DNA from: Streptomyces sp. MNU76
Lineage (GTDB): Bacteria; Actinomycetota; Actinomycetes; Streptomycetales; Streptomycetaceae
Assembly (NCBI RefSeq): GCF_020982545.1
Contig: NZ_JAJKLK010000019.1
Location: forward strand, 496,001-560,000
Length of the DNA: 64,000 nt
Direction of reading: 5' to 3'
The notes beneath the pieces are model-generated. The model saw nothing but the letters and a program-made list of their open reading frames with translations. It ran no database searches and had not been told where the DNA came from. Positions within the stretch are counted from its first letter, which is position 1. Every line of letters starts with the position of its first letter. Below are positions 54,678 through 63,248 of this stretch, one piece after another. Made by a program: the position numbers and the translations under genes.

Positions 54678-55430
54678 TCAGTACTGCAGGGCGTCCTCCA
54701 TGGTCGACTGCCAGTAGGTGACGGCCACGGAGTTGTCGACGTAGACGCCCTTGGCCGGGAGCGCGGGGGACGCGGGGGAGCCGGCGTCGCTGCCGACCTC
54801 GGCGCCCTGGAAGTGGATGACGACCTTCTTCTCCGTCGTGCCCTTGCCGCCGCCGCTGCCGTCGGCGGCGGAGAGGAGGACGCCGGCGTAGCCGGACTCG
54901 CCGGGGGCCAGGGTCACCACGGCCTGCGGCTGCGACTCCTCGATCACGCGCGGCGCCGACTGGGCCTCGCCGAACCGGACCGTCGGGTTGAAGTAGAGGT
55001 CGCAGTACTTCGAACCGGTGTTCTTGACGGTGATCAGCATGTGGTTGAGCGGGCGTGACACCGGCTGCGCGGTGACGGTGGTGTTGGAGCCGTTGCAGGT
55101 GACGCGGTTCTCGGGGTCGGAGGGGTCCGAGGTCCCGCCCTTGGAGGAGGCCTTGTCGGCCGTGGTGCCGCCGGTGGCCGCCGATCCGCCGCCGCTCGTG
55201 CTCGTGGAGCCCCCGGTGGTCGAGCCGCCGGTCGTGCTGGAGCCGCCGCTCGTGCCGGTGCCGCCCGTGCTCTGGGCTGACGTGGAACCGCCCGCCGCAC
55301 CCTCGTCCCTCGTGCCCGTGCCGCTGTCGCACGCGGTGAGGGCGAGGGCGGCGAGTGCCGCTCCCGTCACGGCGAGCAGCCGGGCGGGGCGGGCGGTACG
55401 GGCGGAGCGAGCGGTGTGAAGCGTGCGCAT
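54678..55430 (-). CDS. Secreted lipoprotein with DUF4232-type domain
   Basis: A 250-residue lipoprotein. The signal peptide RTLHTARSARTARPARLLAV is followed by the hydrophobic stretch and the lipobox LTAC (cysteine at about residue 35). Next is a long Ser/Thr/Gly linker (TGGSTTGGSTSTSGGGSAAT-type) and then a DUF4232-like beta domain with NRVTCNGSNTTVTAQPVSRP and LAPGESGYAGVLLSAADG, with two conserved cysteines. The start ATG 55430 follows GGGACC; a longer version would put 15 residues before the signal peptide. It is anchored outside the cell membrane. The gene is divergent from the membrane HTH gene next to it. Function unknown; members are common in Streptomyces. Confidence 0.85.
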   Translation of the reverse strand: MRTLHTARSARTARPARLLAVTGAALAALALTACDSGTGTRDEGAAGGSTSAQSTGGTGTSGGSSTTGGSTTGGSTSTSGGGSAATGGTTADKASSKGGTSDPSDPENRVTCNGSNTTVTAQPVSRPLNHMLITVKNTGSKYCDLYFNPTVRFGEAQSAPRVIEESQPQAVVTLAPGESGYAGVLLSAADGSGGGKGTTEKKVVIHFQGAEVGSDAGSPASPALPAKGVYVDNSVAVTYWQSTMEDALQY

Positions 55431-55678
55431 GAGAGGTCCCTTTCGGACAAAGCGAGTGGAGAAGGCTGAGAACAAGTGCTCGAAGCCGTGCCGCTCGACC
55501 GGTGTGCCGGGAGCGGCGTGCTTGGATGACCCAAGCTTGTGGGGTGATCCGTCCCGGCCGCCACAGCCGACGGACGATCAGGGACGCTGGAACGCTCACG
55601 AGGGCTTTGACCTGCGAGAACTCCTCTTCCCTGGAACGCGGAACGGGACGCGCGGGACATGAGGGGACGGAGGAAGAC

Positions 55679-57046
55679 GTGTCGGGGAGCGGTACCGCGG
55701 GTGGCCTGGGGGCCGGTTTCGCCGAGCTGCTGCGGGAGTTGAAGGAGCGCTCCGGGCTGAGTTACGGGGTGCTCGCCAAGCGGCTCCACATGAGTACGTC
55801 GACGCTGCACCGGTACTGCAACGGGGACGCCGTACCCACGGACTACGCCCCCGTCGAGCGGCTGGCCCGCCTCTGCAAGGCGTCCCCGGAGGAGTTGGTC
55901 GAGCTCCACCGGAGGTGGGTGCTCGCGGACGCGATGCGCCGGCGCAAAGGGGGTGACTCCGTCGGGACGGCGGCGGAACAAGCCCCGGTGGTCGAGGAGT
56001 CCGACGAGACCGAGGAGTCCAACAAGACCGAGGAGACGGAGACCGTGATCGGCGGTGTCGTTTCCGGTGAGCCCCGCGAACGAGGGCCGGCCCACCGGCG
56101 TACGCAGGTCGCTCTGGTCGCCGGGGTGGCCGTGGCCGCCGTGCTCGGGGCGGTGACGCTCGCCCTGAGTCTGCCCTCCGAGGGGAAGGAGGACGGGGCC
56201 GGGCGTACGGCTGGGGCCGCGTCCGTCGGCAGCGGCGGTGAGAAGGAGGCAGACGGCGGCTCCGCCTCGCCGAGCGGTGCCTCGCCCTCCGGGTCCGCGA
56301 GCGAGTCGGGTGGCAAGAAGGGCAAGGACGCCGGCAAGGGGGCGGGGGCCACGGCCACCGAGACTCCGACCGGCGGTACGGGCGCGGGCGGGGCGGACGC
56401 GTCCCTCCCGGCGCCGCTGAACGTGAAGGTGGAGCCGTACACCTGGGAGGATCCCTGCTCGCAGCGGTATCTGGCCGACCGTGAGCCGACGGAGGTGGGG
56501 CCGCCGCCGCTGGAGCAGGACGCGCCGGCCTGGGTGTCCGCGGAGGGTGCCGTGGCCTCGGGGCAGCAGTTCCTGACGCTGACCGTGCAGGGCACCGGCG
56601 AGGAGACCGTCGTCGTACGGAGTCTCAAGGTCCGGATGACCGACAAGCGGTCGCCCCTCGCCTGGAACGACTACGCCATGGGCTACCCGGGTGTCGGCTG
56701 CGGGGCCGGTGTCCCGACCCGCTCCTTCACGATCGCCCTCGACGCCGCGCGTCCCGACGTGCAGCCCAAGGCCGGCAGCAAGAACTTCCCCTACTCGGTC
56801 AGTCAGTCCGACCCGGAGGTGTACTACATCACCGCCGACGCCTCCGCGTACTACGTCAGCTGGTACCTGGAGCTGGAGTGGACCGCCGGATCCCGCAGCG
56901 GCATCCTGACCCTGAACGACGACGGCCGGCCGTTCCGTACGAGCGGCAACAACGGGCGCCCGGCGTACGAGTATCCGCTCGGCGGCCCCAAGTGGGTCCC
57001 GGAGGGGACGACGCTGGGGGAGAGCGAGGACGAGAGCGGTGGGTGA
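55679..57046 (+). CDS. Membrane-anchored helix-turn-helix protein with extracellular domain
   Basis: A 455-residue single-pass protein. The N-terminal 70 residues are a XRE-type HTH (FAELLRELKERSGLSYGVLA, STSTLHRYCNGDAVPTDYAP). A charged Glu/Thr region follows, then one membrane helix at about 142-165 (QVALVAGVAVAAVLGAVTLA), a Ser/Gly/Lys linker, and a C-terminal all-beta extracellular domain (from about 240) with EDPCSQRYLADREPTEVGPP and YVSWYLELEWTAGSRSG. It would therefore be cytoplasmic DNA-binding at one end and a surface sensor at the other. GTG 55679 is the start, with GGAGGAAG upstream. The longer in-frame version from 55502 is mostly Arg/Ser and not convincing. It is divergent from a DUF4232 lipoprotein. 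Confidence 0.85.
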   Translation: MSGSGTAGGLGAGFAELLRELKERSGLSYGVLAKRLHMSTSTLHRYCNGDAVPTDYAPVERLARLCKASPEELVELHRRWVLADAMRRRKGGDSVGTAAEQAPVVEESDETEESNKTEETETVIGGVVSGEPRERGPAHRRTQVALVAGVAVAAVLGAVTLALSLPSEGKEDGAGRTAGAASVGSGGEKEADGGSASPSGASPSGSASESGGKKGKDAGKGAGATATETPTGGTGAGGADASLPAPLNVKVEPYTWEDPCSQRYLADREPTEVGPPPLEQDAPAWVSAEGAVASGQQFLTLTVQGTGEETVVVRSLKVRMTDKRSPLAWNDYAMGYPGVGCGAGVPTRSFTIALDAARPDVQPKAGSKNFPYSVSQSDPEVYYITADASAYYVSWYLELEWTAGSRSGILTLNDDGRPFRTSGNNGRPAYEYPLGGPKWVPEGTTLGESEDESGG

Positions 57047-57069
57047 GTGGGGACGAGGGCGGTAACTGA

Positions 57070-57099
57070 TTGACGAGTTCTCGACAATCGGCATAGGTT
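57070..57099 (+). promoter_or_regulatory. Promoter of the DUF805 gene
   Basis: TTGACG (57070-57075), an 18-base spacer, then TAGGTT (57094-57099), about 50 bases before the start codon. Confidence 0.65.
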
Positions 57100-57151
57100 C
57101 TGCGCCTGCCCCCGATTCCGGGGGACCTGTGCCGATTTTCGGGGGGAAGCC

Positions 57152-57508
57152 ATGAACTGGTTCGTCGAGGTGCTCAAGAAGTACGCGGTCTTCAGCGGGC
57201 GGGCGCGTCGCCAGGAGTACTGGATGTTCACGCTGATCAGCACGCTCATCTATGCCGCGCTGTACGTCCTCGGTCTCCTCCTGGACTCGCAGGCGCCTCA
57301 GATCCTCCTCAGCGTCGCTCTTTTTCTGCCGTCCCTGGCGGTCAGCGTCCGGCGGCTGCACGACACCGGCAAGAGCGGCTGGTGGGTCCTCATAGGGCTC
57401 GTTCCCTGTGTCGGATTCATCTTCATGATCGTCTTCATGGCCACCGAGGGCCAGCGGGGCGACAACCAGTACGGCCCCGACCCGAAGGCCTGTCCGGCGC
57501 AAGCCTGA
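57152..57508 (+). CDS. DUF805 membrane protein
   Basis: A 118-residue integral membrane protein of the DUF805 (YhaH-like) family. The signature SGRARRQEYWMFTLISTLIY starts around residue 15, followed by hydrophobic segments and the conserved loop LAVSVRRLHDTGKSGWWVLI; a third hydrophobic stretch covers VPCVGFIFMIVFMA, and the C-terminus carries the usual GDNQYGPDP. The start is ATG 57152, preceded by GGGGGGAA. Function of the family is unknown. It has its own promoter and stands between the membrane HTH gene and a methyltransferase gene. Confidence 0.9.
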   Translation: MNWFVEVLKKYAVFSGRARRQEYWMFTLISTLIYAALYVLGLLLDSQAPQILLSVALFLPSLAVSVRRLHDTGKSGWWVLIGLVPCVGFIFMIVFMATEGQRGDNQYGPDPKACPAQA

Positions 57509-57576
57509 CGCGGCAACTCCCCTGGGGCGCTAGGTTGTTGGTCGTTCAATGACCCGACCCCCCCAGGGAGAGCCCG

Positions 57577-58479
57577 ATGGCCGGCGACGCACTCAGCCAG
57601 GACCCCGCCGAGTTGCGGAAGAGGATCGACACCACCAAGGCGCACCCGGCGCGGGTCTACGACGTCATCCTCGGCGGCAAGGACAACTACCCCGTGGACC
57701 GGGAGGCGGCCGGCGCCGCGCTGGCCGCCAATCCGCGCGGCTATCTGGACGTCCGGCACAACCGTGACTTCATGCGCCGCGCGGTGACCACGCTCGTCCG
57801 GGACGAGGGCATCCGGCAGTTCCTCGACATCGGCACCGGGCTGCCGACCGCCGAGAACGTCCACCAGATCGCCCAGGCGATCGTCCCCGACTCACGGGTC
57901 GTGTACGTCGACAACGACCCGGTGGTGCTCGCCCACGCGCGCGCGTTGCTCACGAGCGGGCCCGAGGGGGCCACGGACTACATCGACGCCGACCTCAAGT
58001 CGCCGGCGAGCATCCTCGAAGAGGCCGCGAAGACGCTCGACTTCGACCAGCCGGTCGCGCTGTGCCTGGTGGCGATCCTGCACTTCGTGGAGGACGACGA
58101 GGCCTACCCGGTGGTGCGGGAGCTGGTGGAGGCGCTGCCCGCCGGGAGCCGACTGGTGCTCAGCCATCTGACCGAGGACCTCAACCCCGCGAAGATCCGC
58201 GCGGTCCAGGAGACCTACACCAAGCGCGGGTTCACCTTCGTGCTGCGTTCCAGGGACGAGGTGGCACGGTTCTTCGAGGAGAGCGGGCTCGTGGTGGACG
58301 AGCCCGGGGTGGTGCCGGCGCACCATTGGCGATTCTCCGACGGTGCGCCGGTGCCTCCGGCGGTGGAGCCGCATGTGCTGGCCGGGATGGACGACATCGA
58401 GCGGGTGCGGTACCGGGACATCAACGATGTGACCGACGCGGACATCAATGTGTATGCGGCGGTGGGGCGTAAGAGGTAG
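57577..58479 (+). CDS. SAM-dependent methyltransferase, DUF574 (Methyltransf_19) family
   Basis: A 300-residue protein of the actinobacterial DUF574/Methyltransf_19 group. The N-terminal signature PARVYDVILGGKDNYPVDRE is diagnostic, followed by LDIGTGLPTAENVHQIAQ (SAM-binding loop) and VVYVDNDPVVLAHARALL (acidic residue at the strand end). The C-terminus contains HHWRFSDGAPVPPAVE. Such genes are numerous in Streptomyces and the substrate is unknown. ATG 57577 follows GGGAGAG. The 3' end is close to an APH-like gene that runs the opposite way, with a dispersed element between them. Confidence 0.92.
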   Translation: MAGDALSQDPAELRKRIDTTKAHPARVYDVILGGKDNYPVDREAAGAALAANPRGYLDVRHNRDFMRRAVTTLVRDEGIRQFLDIGTGLPTAENVHQIAQAIVPDSRVVYVDNDPVVLAHARALLTSGPEGATDYIDADLKSPASILEEAAKTLDFDQPVALCLVAILHFVEDDEAYPVVRELVEALPAGSRLVLSHLTEDLNPAKIRAVQETYTKRGFTFVLRSRDEVARFFEESGLVVDEPGVVPAHHWRFSDGAPVPPAVEPHVLAGMDDIERVRYRDINDVTDADINVYAAVGRKR

Positions 58480-58525
58480 GGGGTCAGGGGTAGGGGGTTC
58501 GTTGCCGGGTGCGGGTGGGTGGGTC

Positions 58526-58582
58526 TTCTCGCGCAGTTCCCGCGCCCCTGAAGGACGGGGGCTGTGCCCCCTGTCCTTCATC
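58526..58582. repeat. Dispersed intergenic element, copy 4
   Basis: TTCTCGCGCAGTTCCCGCGC then CCCTGAAGGACGGGGGC and a partly complementary CCCCCTGTCCTTCA, between the convergent methyltransferase and APH-like genes, just touching the end of the latter. Confidence 0.75.
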
Positions 58583-59510
58583 CCCCCGTTCCGAACCACG
58601 TCTCCGCCAGCGAGTCCAGCGTCTTGCTGGGTGGGGCCGGCAGCATGCGCAGGTACCAGTTCAGGTCGCTGTAGACGTGCAGGAGGGTGTAGGCCATCAG
58701 TTCGCGCGGGTCGAACGGGGGGTGGCCGTAGGCCTCGTAGAAGAGTTTCAGGAGGGCGGGGTCGGCCCGGGTGAGGTAGAGGCCGACGCTGACGAAGTCG
58801 TAGGCGGGGTCGCCGACCATGGCCGGCTCGAAGTCGAAGAGGCCCGTCAGGCGCCAGCCGTCGTGGGGGTCGACGGTGAGGTGCTCACGCATGAACTCCG
58901 TGTGCAGCAGCACCGGGCGGCGCGCGGCGGTCAGGGGCACCGAGCGCAGGAAGTCCGGGATCTGTTCGAGCCACGGCTCCGTGAGGCCGCCGCTCCGCTG
59001 CTGCTCGACCACCTCCGCGCGCTGGGCGGCGATGAACCGGCCCCAGTCCGGCGGGCCGGTGAGCGGGACGACCGGCGAGGCGTCCAGGGCGTGCAGGGCG
59101 GCCAGTCCCTCGGCGGCCTCGGCGACGATACGTTCCTGGTCCGGCTGGGGGATCCGGGGCCAGACCTCGTTGAGGTCCTCGCCGGGCAGCCGGGACATCA
59201 GCACATAGCGCCAGCCGTTCTTGTACTGGTCCGCCGAGTGCAACCTCGGTGTGGGGATGGGGAGTTTGCCCCACAGGATCGACAACAGGCGGGCCTCGCG
59301 GATCGCTTGCGCGGCCTCGAAACCCGGATACAGCTTGAGGACGAGGGAGTCGCCGACGGCGTACACCGGCAGCGAGCCCTCGGGAAAACGTACGATCCGC
59401 GCGCCTGCGAGACCGAGCGAGCCGCAGAGATCCTGGGCAGCCGGACGCAGCAGCGCCTCGTCACCGACGACTTCTTGCAACTCGTCGTTCGTGTCCACGC
59501 TGGGCAGCAT
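58578..59510 (-). CDS. APH-like phosphotransferase
   Basis: A 310-residue protein with the aminoglycoside-phosphotransferase/choline-kinase fold. The N-lobe has GSLPVYAVGDSLVLKLYPGF. The catalytic loop reads LLHTEFMREHLTVD, where the usual HxDxxxxN has Glu for Asp and His for Asn, and the metal-binding segment is GLFDFEPAMVGDPAYDF. So catalytic activity may be altered. The substrate could be a small molecule or sugar; a resistance function is not supported by sequence alone. The start at 59510 gives LPSVDTNDELQEVVGDEAL. The gene is reverse, converging with the methyltransferase gene. Confidence 0.8.
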   Translation of the reverse strand: MLPSVDTNDELQEVVGDEALLRPAAQDLCGSLGLAGARIVRFPEGSLPVYAVGDSLVLKLYPGFEAAQAIREARLLSILWGKLPIPTPRLHSADQYKNGWRYVLMSRLPGEDLNEVWPRIPQPDQERIVAEAAEGLAALHALDASPVVPLTGPPDWGRFIAAQRAEVVEQQRSGGLTEPWLEQIPDFLRSVPLTAARRPVLLHTEFMREHLTVDPHDGWRLTGLFDFEPAMVGDPAYDFVSVGLYLTRADPALLKLFYEAYGHPPFDPRELMAYTLLHVYSDLNWYLRMLPAPPSKTLDSLAETWFGTGG

Positions 59511-59637
59511 GCGCGCAGCCTAGGGGGTGGCGGGGCCGTCCGCATCGCGAAACTGGTGGATGTAGGGGGCATCTACCTGGCTAGGGTGCGGCCAGGGGCG
59601 GGACCGTGCCGTCCCGCAGTGGCGAAGGAGCCGTGGG

Positions 59638-59940
59638 ATGGGTGCCGTGGATGCCGAGCGTGCCGCGTATGACATGGGGTTTGTCGCGAAGACGGGGGCC
59701 GGGGGCGGTTCGGGGACGCGAGCGGGCGGGCGCCGGGCGGCCGTGCCCGGCTTCGCCCGGCGGGTCGCGGCCGTCGGGGGTTCCCCCGTTCGGGACATCC
59801 TCGCCGTCACCTCGCGTCCCGAAGTCGTCAACTTCGCGGGTGGGTTGCCCGCGCCCGAGCTGTTCGACACGGAGGGGATAGCGGCCGCCTACCGCGATGT
59901 GCTCGCCGAGTCCGCGGGGCGCGCGCTCCAGTACGGGGAC
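59638..59940 (+). pseudogene. Remnant of a PLP-dependent aminotransferase
   Basis: About 100 codons look like the N-terminus of a class-I/II aminotransferase of the 2-aminoadipate/LysN type: PGFARRVAAVGGSPVRDILA, then PEVVNFAGGLPAPELFD and a helix ending GRALQY. The family normally continues with a STTEGDP-like stretch and about 300 more residues; here it switches to unrelated sequence (GDEWCLHSGRR...) and soon ends. No PLP-lysine region exists downstream. It is a truncated gene; the junction around 59935 may mark a deletion. Confidence that this is a fragment is good; the cause is not known. Confidence 0.7.
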
Positions 59941-60075
59941 GAATGGTGCCTGCACTCGGGCCGGCGCGCCTTCGCGTGCGATCGTTCCGTCGCGGTCCAG
60001 CCCTCGCTCATCCATGCTCACCATGGGGCCACTGTGCCTTGTGCGGCCCTTGCGTGGCGGCGTGTCCGTACGGCC

Positions 60076-60890
60076 TCAGTCCCACCAGAAGGACCAGACG
60101 GGCTCGCCGAGGAGGGTGCGGGCGTAGGAGGCGCGGGTGCCGTCGGGTGTGCCCTGCCAGATGTTGTCGGGGCAGAAGGCGAAGTGTTCGGCGGCCACGG
60201 CTTCGGCCTCGGCCTCGGTGGTGGGCGGGGTGGCCACGGAGAGGACGAGGTGGTCGTAGGCGAGGGCGACCACGCGTATGCCGAAGCGGTCCTCCCAGGA
60301 GCGCAGGACCGCGCAGAGCCTCGCCACGTCGTTCTCGTGGTTCGTCGGGCCGGTCCAGCCGATGGCCGCCGGGATGTCGGCGCTGCGGCGGGCGAAGACG
60401 AGGGCGAGGCGCGGGTCCTTCAGCCGGGAGGGGTCCTTGACGAGGGCGTCGGCCGTCTCGACGGCGAGGGCGTCGGGGTCGGGGTCGGGCGCCGTGTCCG
60501 GGGCGGAGGCCGGGGTGCGGCGAGGCCCGGCCACTCGGGGTCCTCGACGGTGGCGTACGCGTCCCAGAAATCGGCCAGGACCTCGTCGGCGTCGTGGTCG
60601 CCGGGGTAGGACATCTCGCCGGGCAGCAACTCCCAGTCCCGCGGACCGCCCTGGCGGTCGCCGACGTCCAGCAGCACCGGGAGGAGGCCCACCGTGCGGC
60701 GGGCGGGCTGGACGGCCGCCCAGGTGCCCGGTGCCGCCGTCTCGTCCGCGCACCACAGCAGCGGCTCGTGCCACGGGCCGTCGTCCGTCGTGTCGATCAA
60801 CCTCCCCTGCGGGAGCGGGATCTCAAGCCCGAGCACACGCCCGCTCGGGTCGGCCGCCAGCTGGGGCAGCGGGTTGGGAAGTGTCGCCAT
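60076..60890 (-). pseudogene. DUF4253 protein, one apparent frameshift
   Basis: The 5' part, from ATG 60890, reads ATLPNPLPQLAADPSGRVLG up to VEDPEWPGLAAP. The 3' part, in another frame, continues PASAPDTAPDPDPDALAVET and ends with the DUF4253 C-terminus RFGIRVVALAYDHLVLSVAT, HFAFCPDNIWQG and EPVWSFWW. Restoring one base in the CCCC run (GGGG at 60512-60515 on the forward strand) joins them as about 271 residues. Function of DUF4253 is unknown. Either the gene is broken or the homopolymer is miscounted. Confidence 0.75.
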
Positions 60891-60981
60891 GGGGGTGACT
60901 GTAGGGGCCACCACTGACAGCGGCCCGACCGGTGGTGACCCGATGGGCACTGCCGCCTCCCGGACGGCTGAGCGGTACCAC

Positions 60982-61035
60982 GAACGGAACAGAGAGCGGG
61001 CCGCCGTGCACGGCGGCCCGCTCTCTGTTCCGTTC
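60982..61035 (-). terminator. Long perfect terminator after argS
   Basis: A 25-base stem (60982-61006 with 61011-61035) around a TGCA loop; the core is AGAGAGCGGGCCGCCG. It begins 22 bases past the argS stop. Confidence 0.9.
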
Positions 61036-61056
61036 TCGCGCTCCTGCCGGTCGAGG

Positions 61057-62838
61057 TCAGAGCTTGTCGGGTGTCCTGATGCCCAGCAGGGCCATGCCCC
61101 GGTGCAGGGTGCGGGCCGTCAGGTCGACCAGGAACAGACGGTTCTCCATCTGCGCCGGGGTGTCGGCCTTCAGGACCGGGCACTGGTCGTAGAACGCGGT
61201 CAGCAGGGTCGCCAGCTTGAAGAGGTACGCGGCCAGCTTGTGCGGCTCGTACGACTCCGCGACCTCGGCCACGGTCTCGCCGAACTGGTCCAGGTGCAGG
61301 CCCAGCGCGCGCTCGGCCGGGGCCAGTTCGAGCTCCGGGTGGGCGGCCGGGCGGGCCTCGCCCGCCTTGCGGAGGATCGACTGGATCCGGGCGTACGCGT
61401 ACTGCAGGTAGACGGACGTGTCGCCGTTCAGCGAGACCATCTGGTCCAGGTCGAACTTGTAGTCCCGGACGGCGGAGGTGGAGAGGTCCGCGTACTTGAC
61501 GGCGCCGATGCCGACGTAACGGCCGTTCTCGACGATCTCCTGCTCGGTCAGGCCCACCTTCTCGGCCTTCTCCCGGACGACGGTCGTGGCACGGTCGATC
61601 GCCTCGTCGAGCAGGTCGACCAGACGGACCGTCTCGCCCTCACGGGTCTTGAACGGCTTGCCGTCCTTGCCGAGAACCGTGCCGAAGGCGAGCTGGAACG
61701 CCTTGACGTCCTCGTCGTTGAGCCAGCCCGCCCTGCGGGCGGTCTCGAAGACCATCTTGAAGTGCAGGGACTGGCGGGCGTCGACGACGTACAGCAGGGA
61801 GTTCGCCTTCAGGCTGAAGACGCGGTCCCTGATGGCGGACAGGTCGGTGGCCGCGTAGCCGTAGCCGCCGTCGGACTTCTGCACGATCAGCGGGACCGGG
61901 TTGCCGTCCGGGCCCTTGATGTCGTCGAAGAAGACGCACAGCGCGCCCTCCGAGCGGACGGCCACGCCCTGCTCCTCCAGGAGGCGGCAGGTCTCCGCGA
62001 GCATGTCGTTGTAGCCCGATTCGCCGACGATGTCGGCGTCCCGGATGTCCATGTCGAGCTTCTCGAAGACGGAGAAGAAGTAGATCTTCGACTCGTCCAC
62101 GAACTTCTGCCACGTGGCGAGGGTGTGCGGGTCGCCCGCCTGGAGATCGACCACCCTGCGGCGGGCCCGCGTCTTGAACTCCTCGTCGGAGTCGAAGAGC
62201 TTCCTGGCCGTCTTGTACAGCCGGTCCAGGTTGGACATCGCGGCCTCGCCGGACGCCTGGAGGTCGCCGTCGGACTCCTTGTGGTCCAGCTCGTGCGGGT
62301 GCTCGTCCAGATACTGGATGAGCATGCCGAACTGGGTGCCCCAGTCGCCGATGTGGTGCCTGCGGACCACGTTCTCGCCGGTGAACTCCAGGATCTGCAC
62401 GACCGCGTCACCGATCACGGCGGACCGGAGGTGACCGACGTGCATCTCCTTCGCCACGTTCGGCTGGGCGTAGTCGATGACCGTGGTGCCGGGGCGCTCC
62501 GCCGTGGGGACGCCGAGCCGGCCGGTGTCGTCCGCGTACCGCGCGGCGAGGTTCTCGGTGATCGCGCCGTCGGTGAGGGTGATGTTGAGGAAGCCGGGGC
62601 CGGAGACCTCGATCTCCCGGATCAGCTCGCCGGACTCCACCCGGGCGACGACCTGGGTCGCCAGTTCCCTGGGGTTGGCCTTGGCCTTCTTGGCCAGCGC
62701 GAGGATCCCGTTCGCCTGGTAGTCCGCCCGGTCGCTGCGTCGCAGCAGCGGGTCCGCGTCCGCGGTCGGCAGGGTGGCCGAGAGGGCGGTCGCGAGGCGC
62801 TGGTGGACGGAGGCGGTGAGGGACGTGACCGAAGCCAT
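61057..62838 (-). CDS. argS: Arginyl-tRNA synthetase
   Basis: A 593-residue class I aminoacyl-tRNA synthetase that charges tRNA(Arg). The HIGH-type motif is QPNVAKEMHVGHLRSAVIGD. The N-terminal Add1 domain starts ASVTSLTASVHQRLATALSA and the C-terminal anticodon-binding helices include AERALGLHLDQFGETVAEVA, ending with the usual LFLVDLTARTLHRGMALLGI. Length is normal. The start ATG 62838 has GGAG upstream. It is divergent from lysS across a 410-base region with inverted dispersed elements. Essential and intact, unlike the neighbouring remnants. Confidence 0.95.
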   Translation of the reverse strand: MASVTSLTASVHQRLATALSATLPTADADPLLRRSDRADYQANGILALAKKAKANPRELATQVVARVESGELIREIEVSGPGFLNITLTDGAITENLAARYADDTGRLGVPTAERPGTTVIDYAQPNVAKEMHVGHLRSAVIGDAVVQILEFTGENVVRRHHIGDWGTQFGMLIQYLDEHPHELDHKESDGDLQASGEAAMSNLDRLYKTARKLFDSDEEFKTRARRRVVDLQAGDPHTLATWQKFVDESKIYFFSVFEKLDMDIRDADIVGESGYNDMLAETCRLLEEQGVAVRSEGALCVFFDDIKGPDGNPVPLIVQKSDGGYGYAATDLSAIRDRVFSLKANSLLYVVDARQSLHFKMVFETARRAGWLNDEDVKAFQLAFGTVLGKDGKPFKTREGETVRLVDLLDEAIDRATTVVREKAEKVGLTEQEIVENGRYVGIGAVKYADLSTSAVRDYKFDLDQMVSLNGDTSVYLQYAYARIQSILRKAGEARPAAHPELELAPAERALGLHLDQFGETVAEVAESYEPHKLAAYLFKLATLLTAFYDQCPVLKADTPAQMENRLFLVDLTARTLHRGMALLGIRTPDKL

Positions 62839-63248
62839 CAGGGGGAGCCGTTCTCCTCGGGGTACGGGTGGATGTCGTTCAGTATCCCACGGGGTAAAGG
62901 GTTTTTCTGCGGTGCCTCGGGGAGGGTGCGGGTCTCGTCGGCGGGTGCGGGTGCGTTCGCGCAGTTCCCCGCCCCTGAAAGATCAGGCCCTGCGGGCCGG
63001 AAAGACCACGGCCTTGCGGGCCTGAAAGGCTGCGGGGCCGCGGGTTGAAAAGCGCGGGGCGCAGCCCGGGCTTTTCAGGAGCGCGGGGAACTGCGCGATC
63101 AGCCCCCACCGGAGCCGCACCCGCCCACGTACCCGTACCCCCGCGTTATTGGGCGCCCGGTTCGACCCACGGAGTGAAAGGCTGGGAGAATGACGCGGTC
63201 GCCCGGGACCGTAACCGGCGGCCATGGAAACTCCAGGAAAAAGAGGAC
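62839..63248. other. Divergent argS-lysS intergenic region
   Basis: About 410 bases between two divergent tRNA-synthetase genes. It contains two oppositely oriented copies of the dispersed element and several G/C stems. Both promoters should be here, but none stands out. A short GGAAAAAGAGGA before lysS is its ribosome binding site. Confidence 0.6.
62956..63105. repeat. Dispersed intergenic element, inverted pair (copies 5 and 6)
   Basis: TTCGCGCAGTTCCCCGCCCC (from 62956) faces GCGCGGGGAACTGCGCGATC (63081-63100), forming a large inverted repeat around smaller stems (for example GGCCCTGCGGGCC near 62987). Confidence 0.8.
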
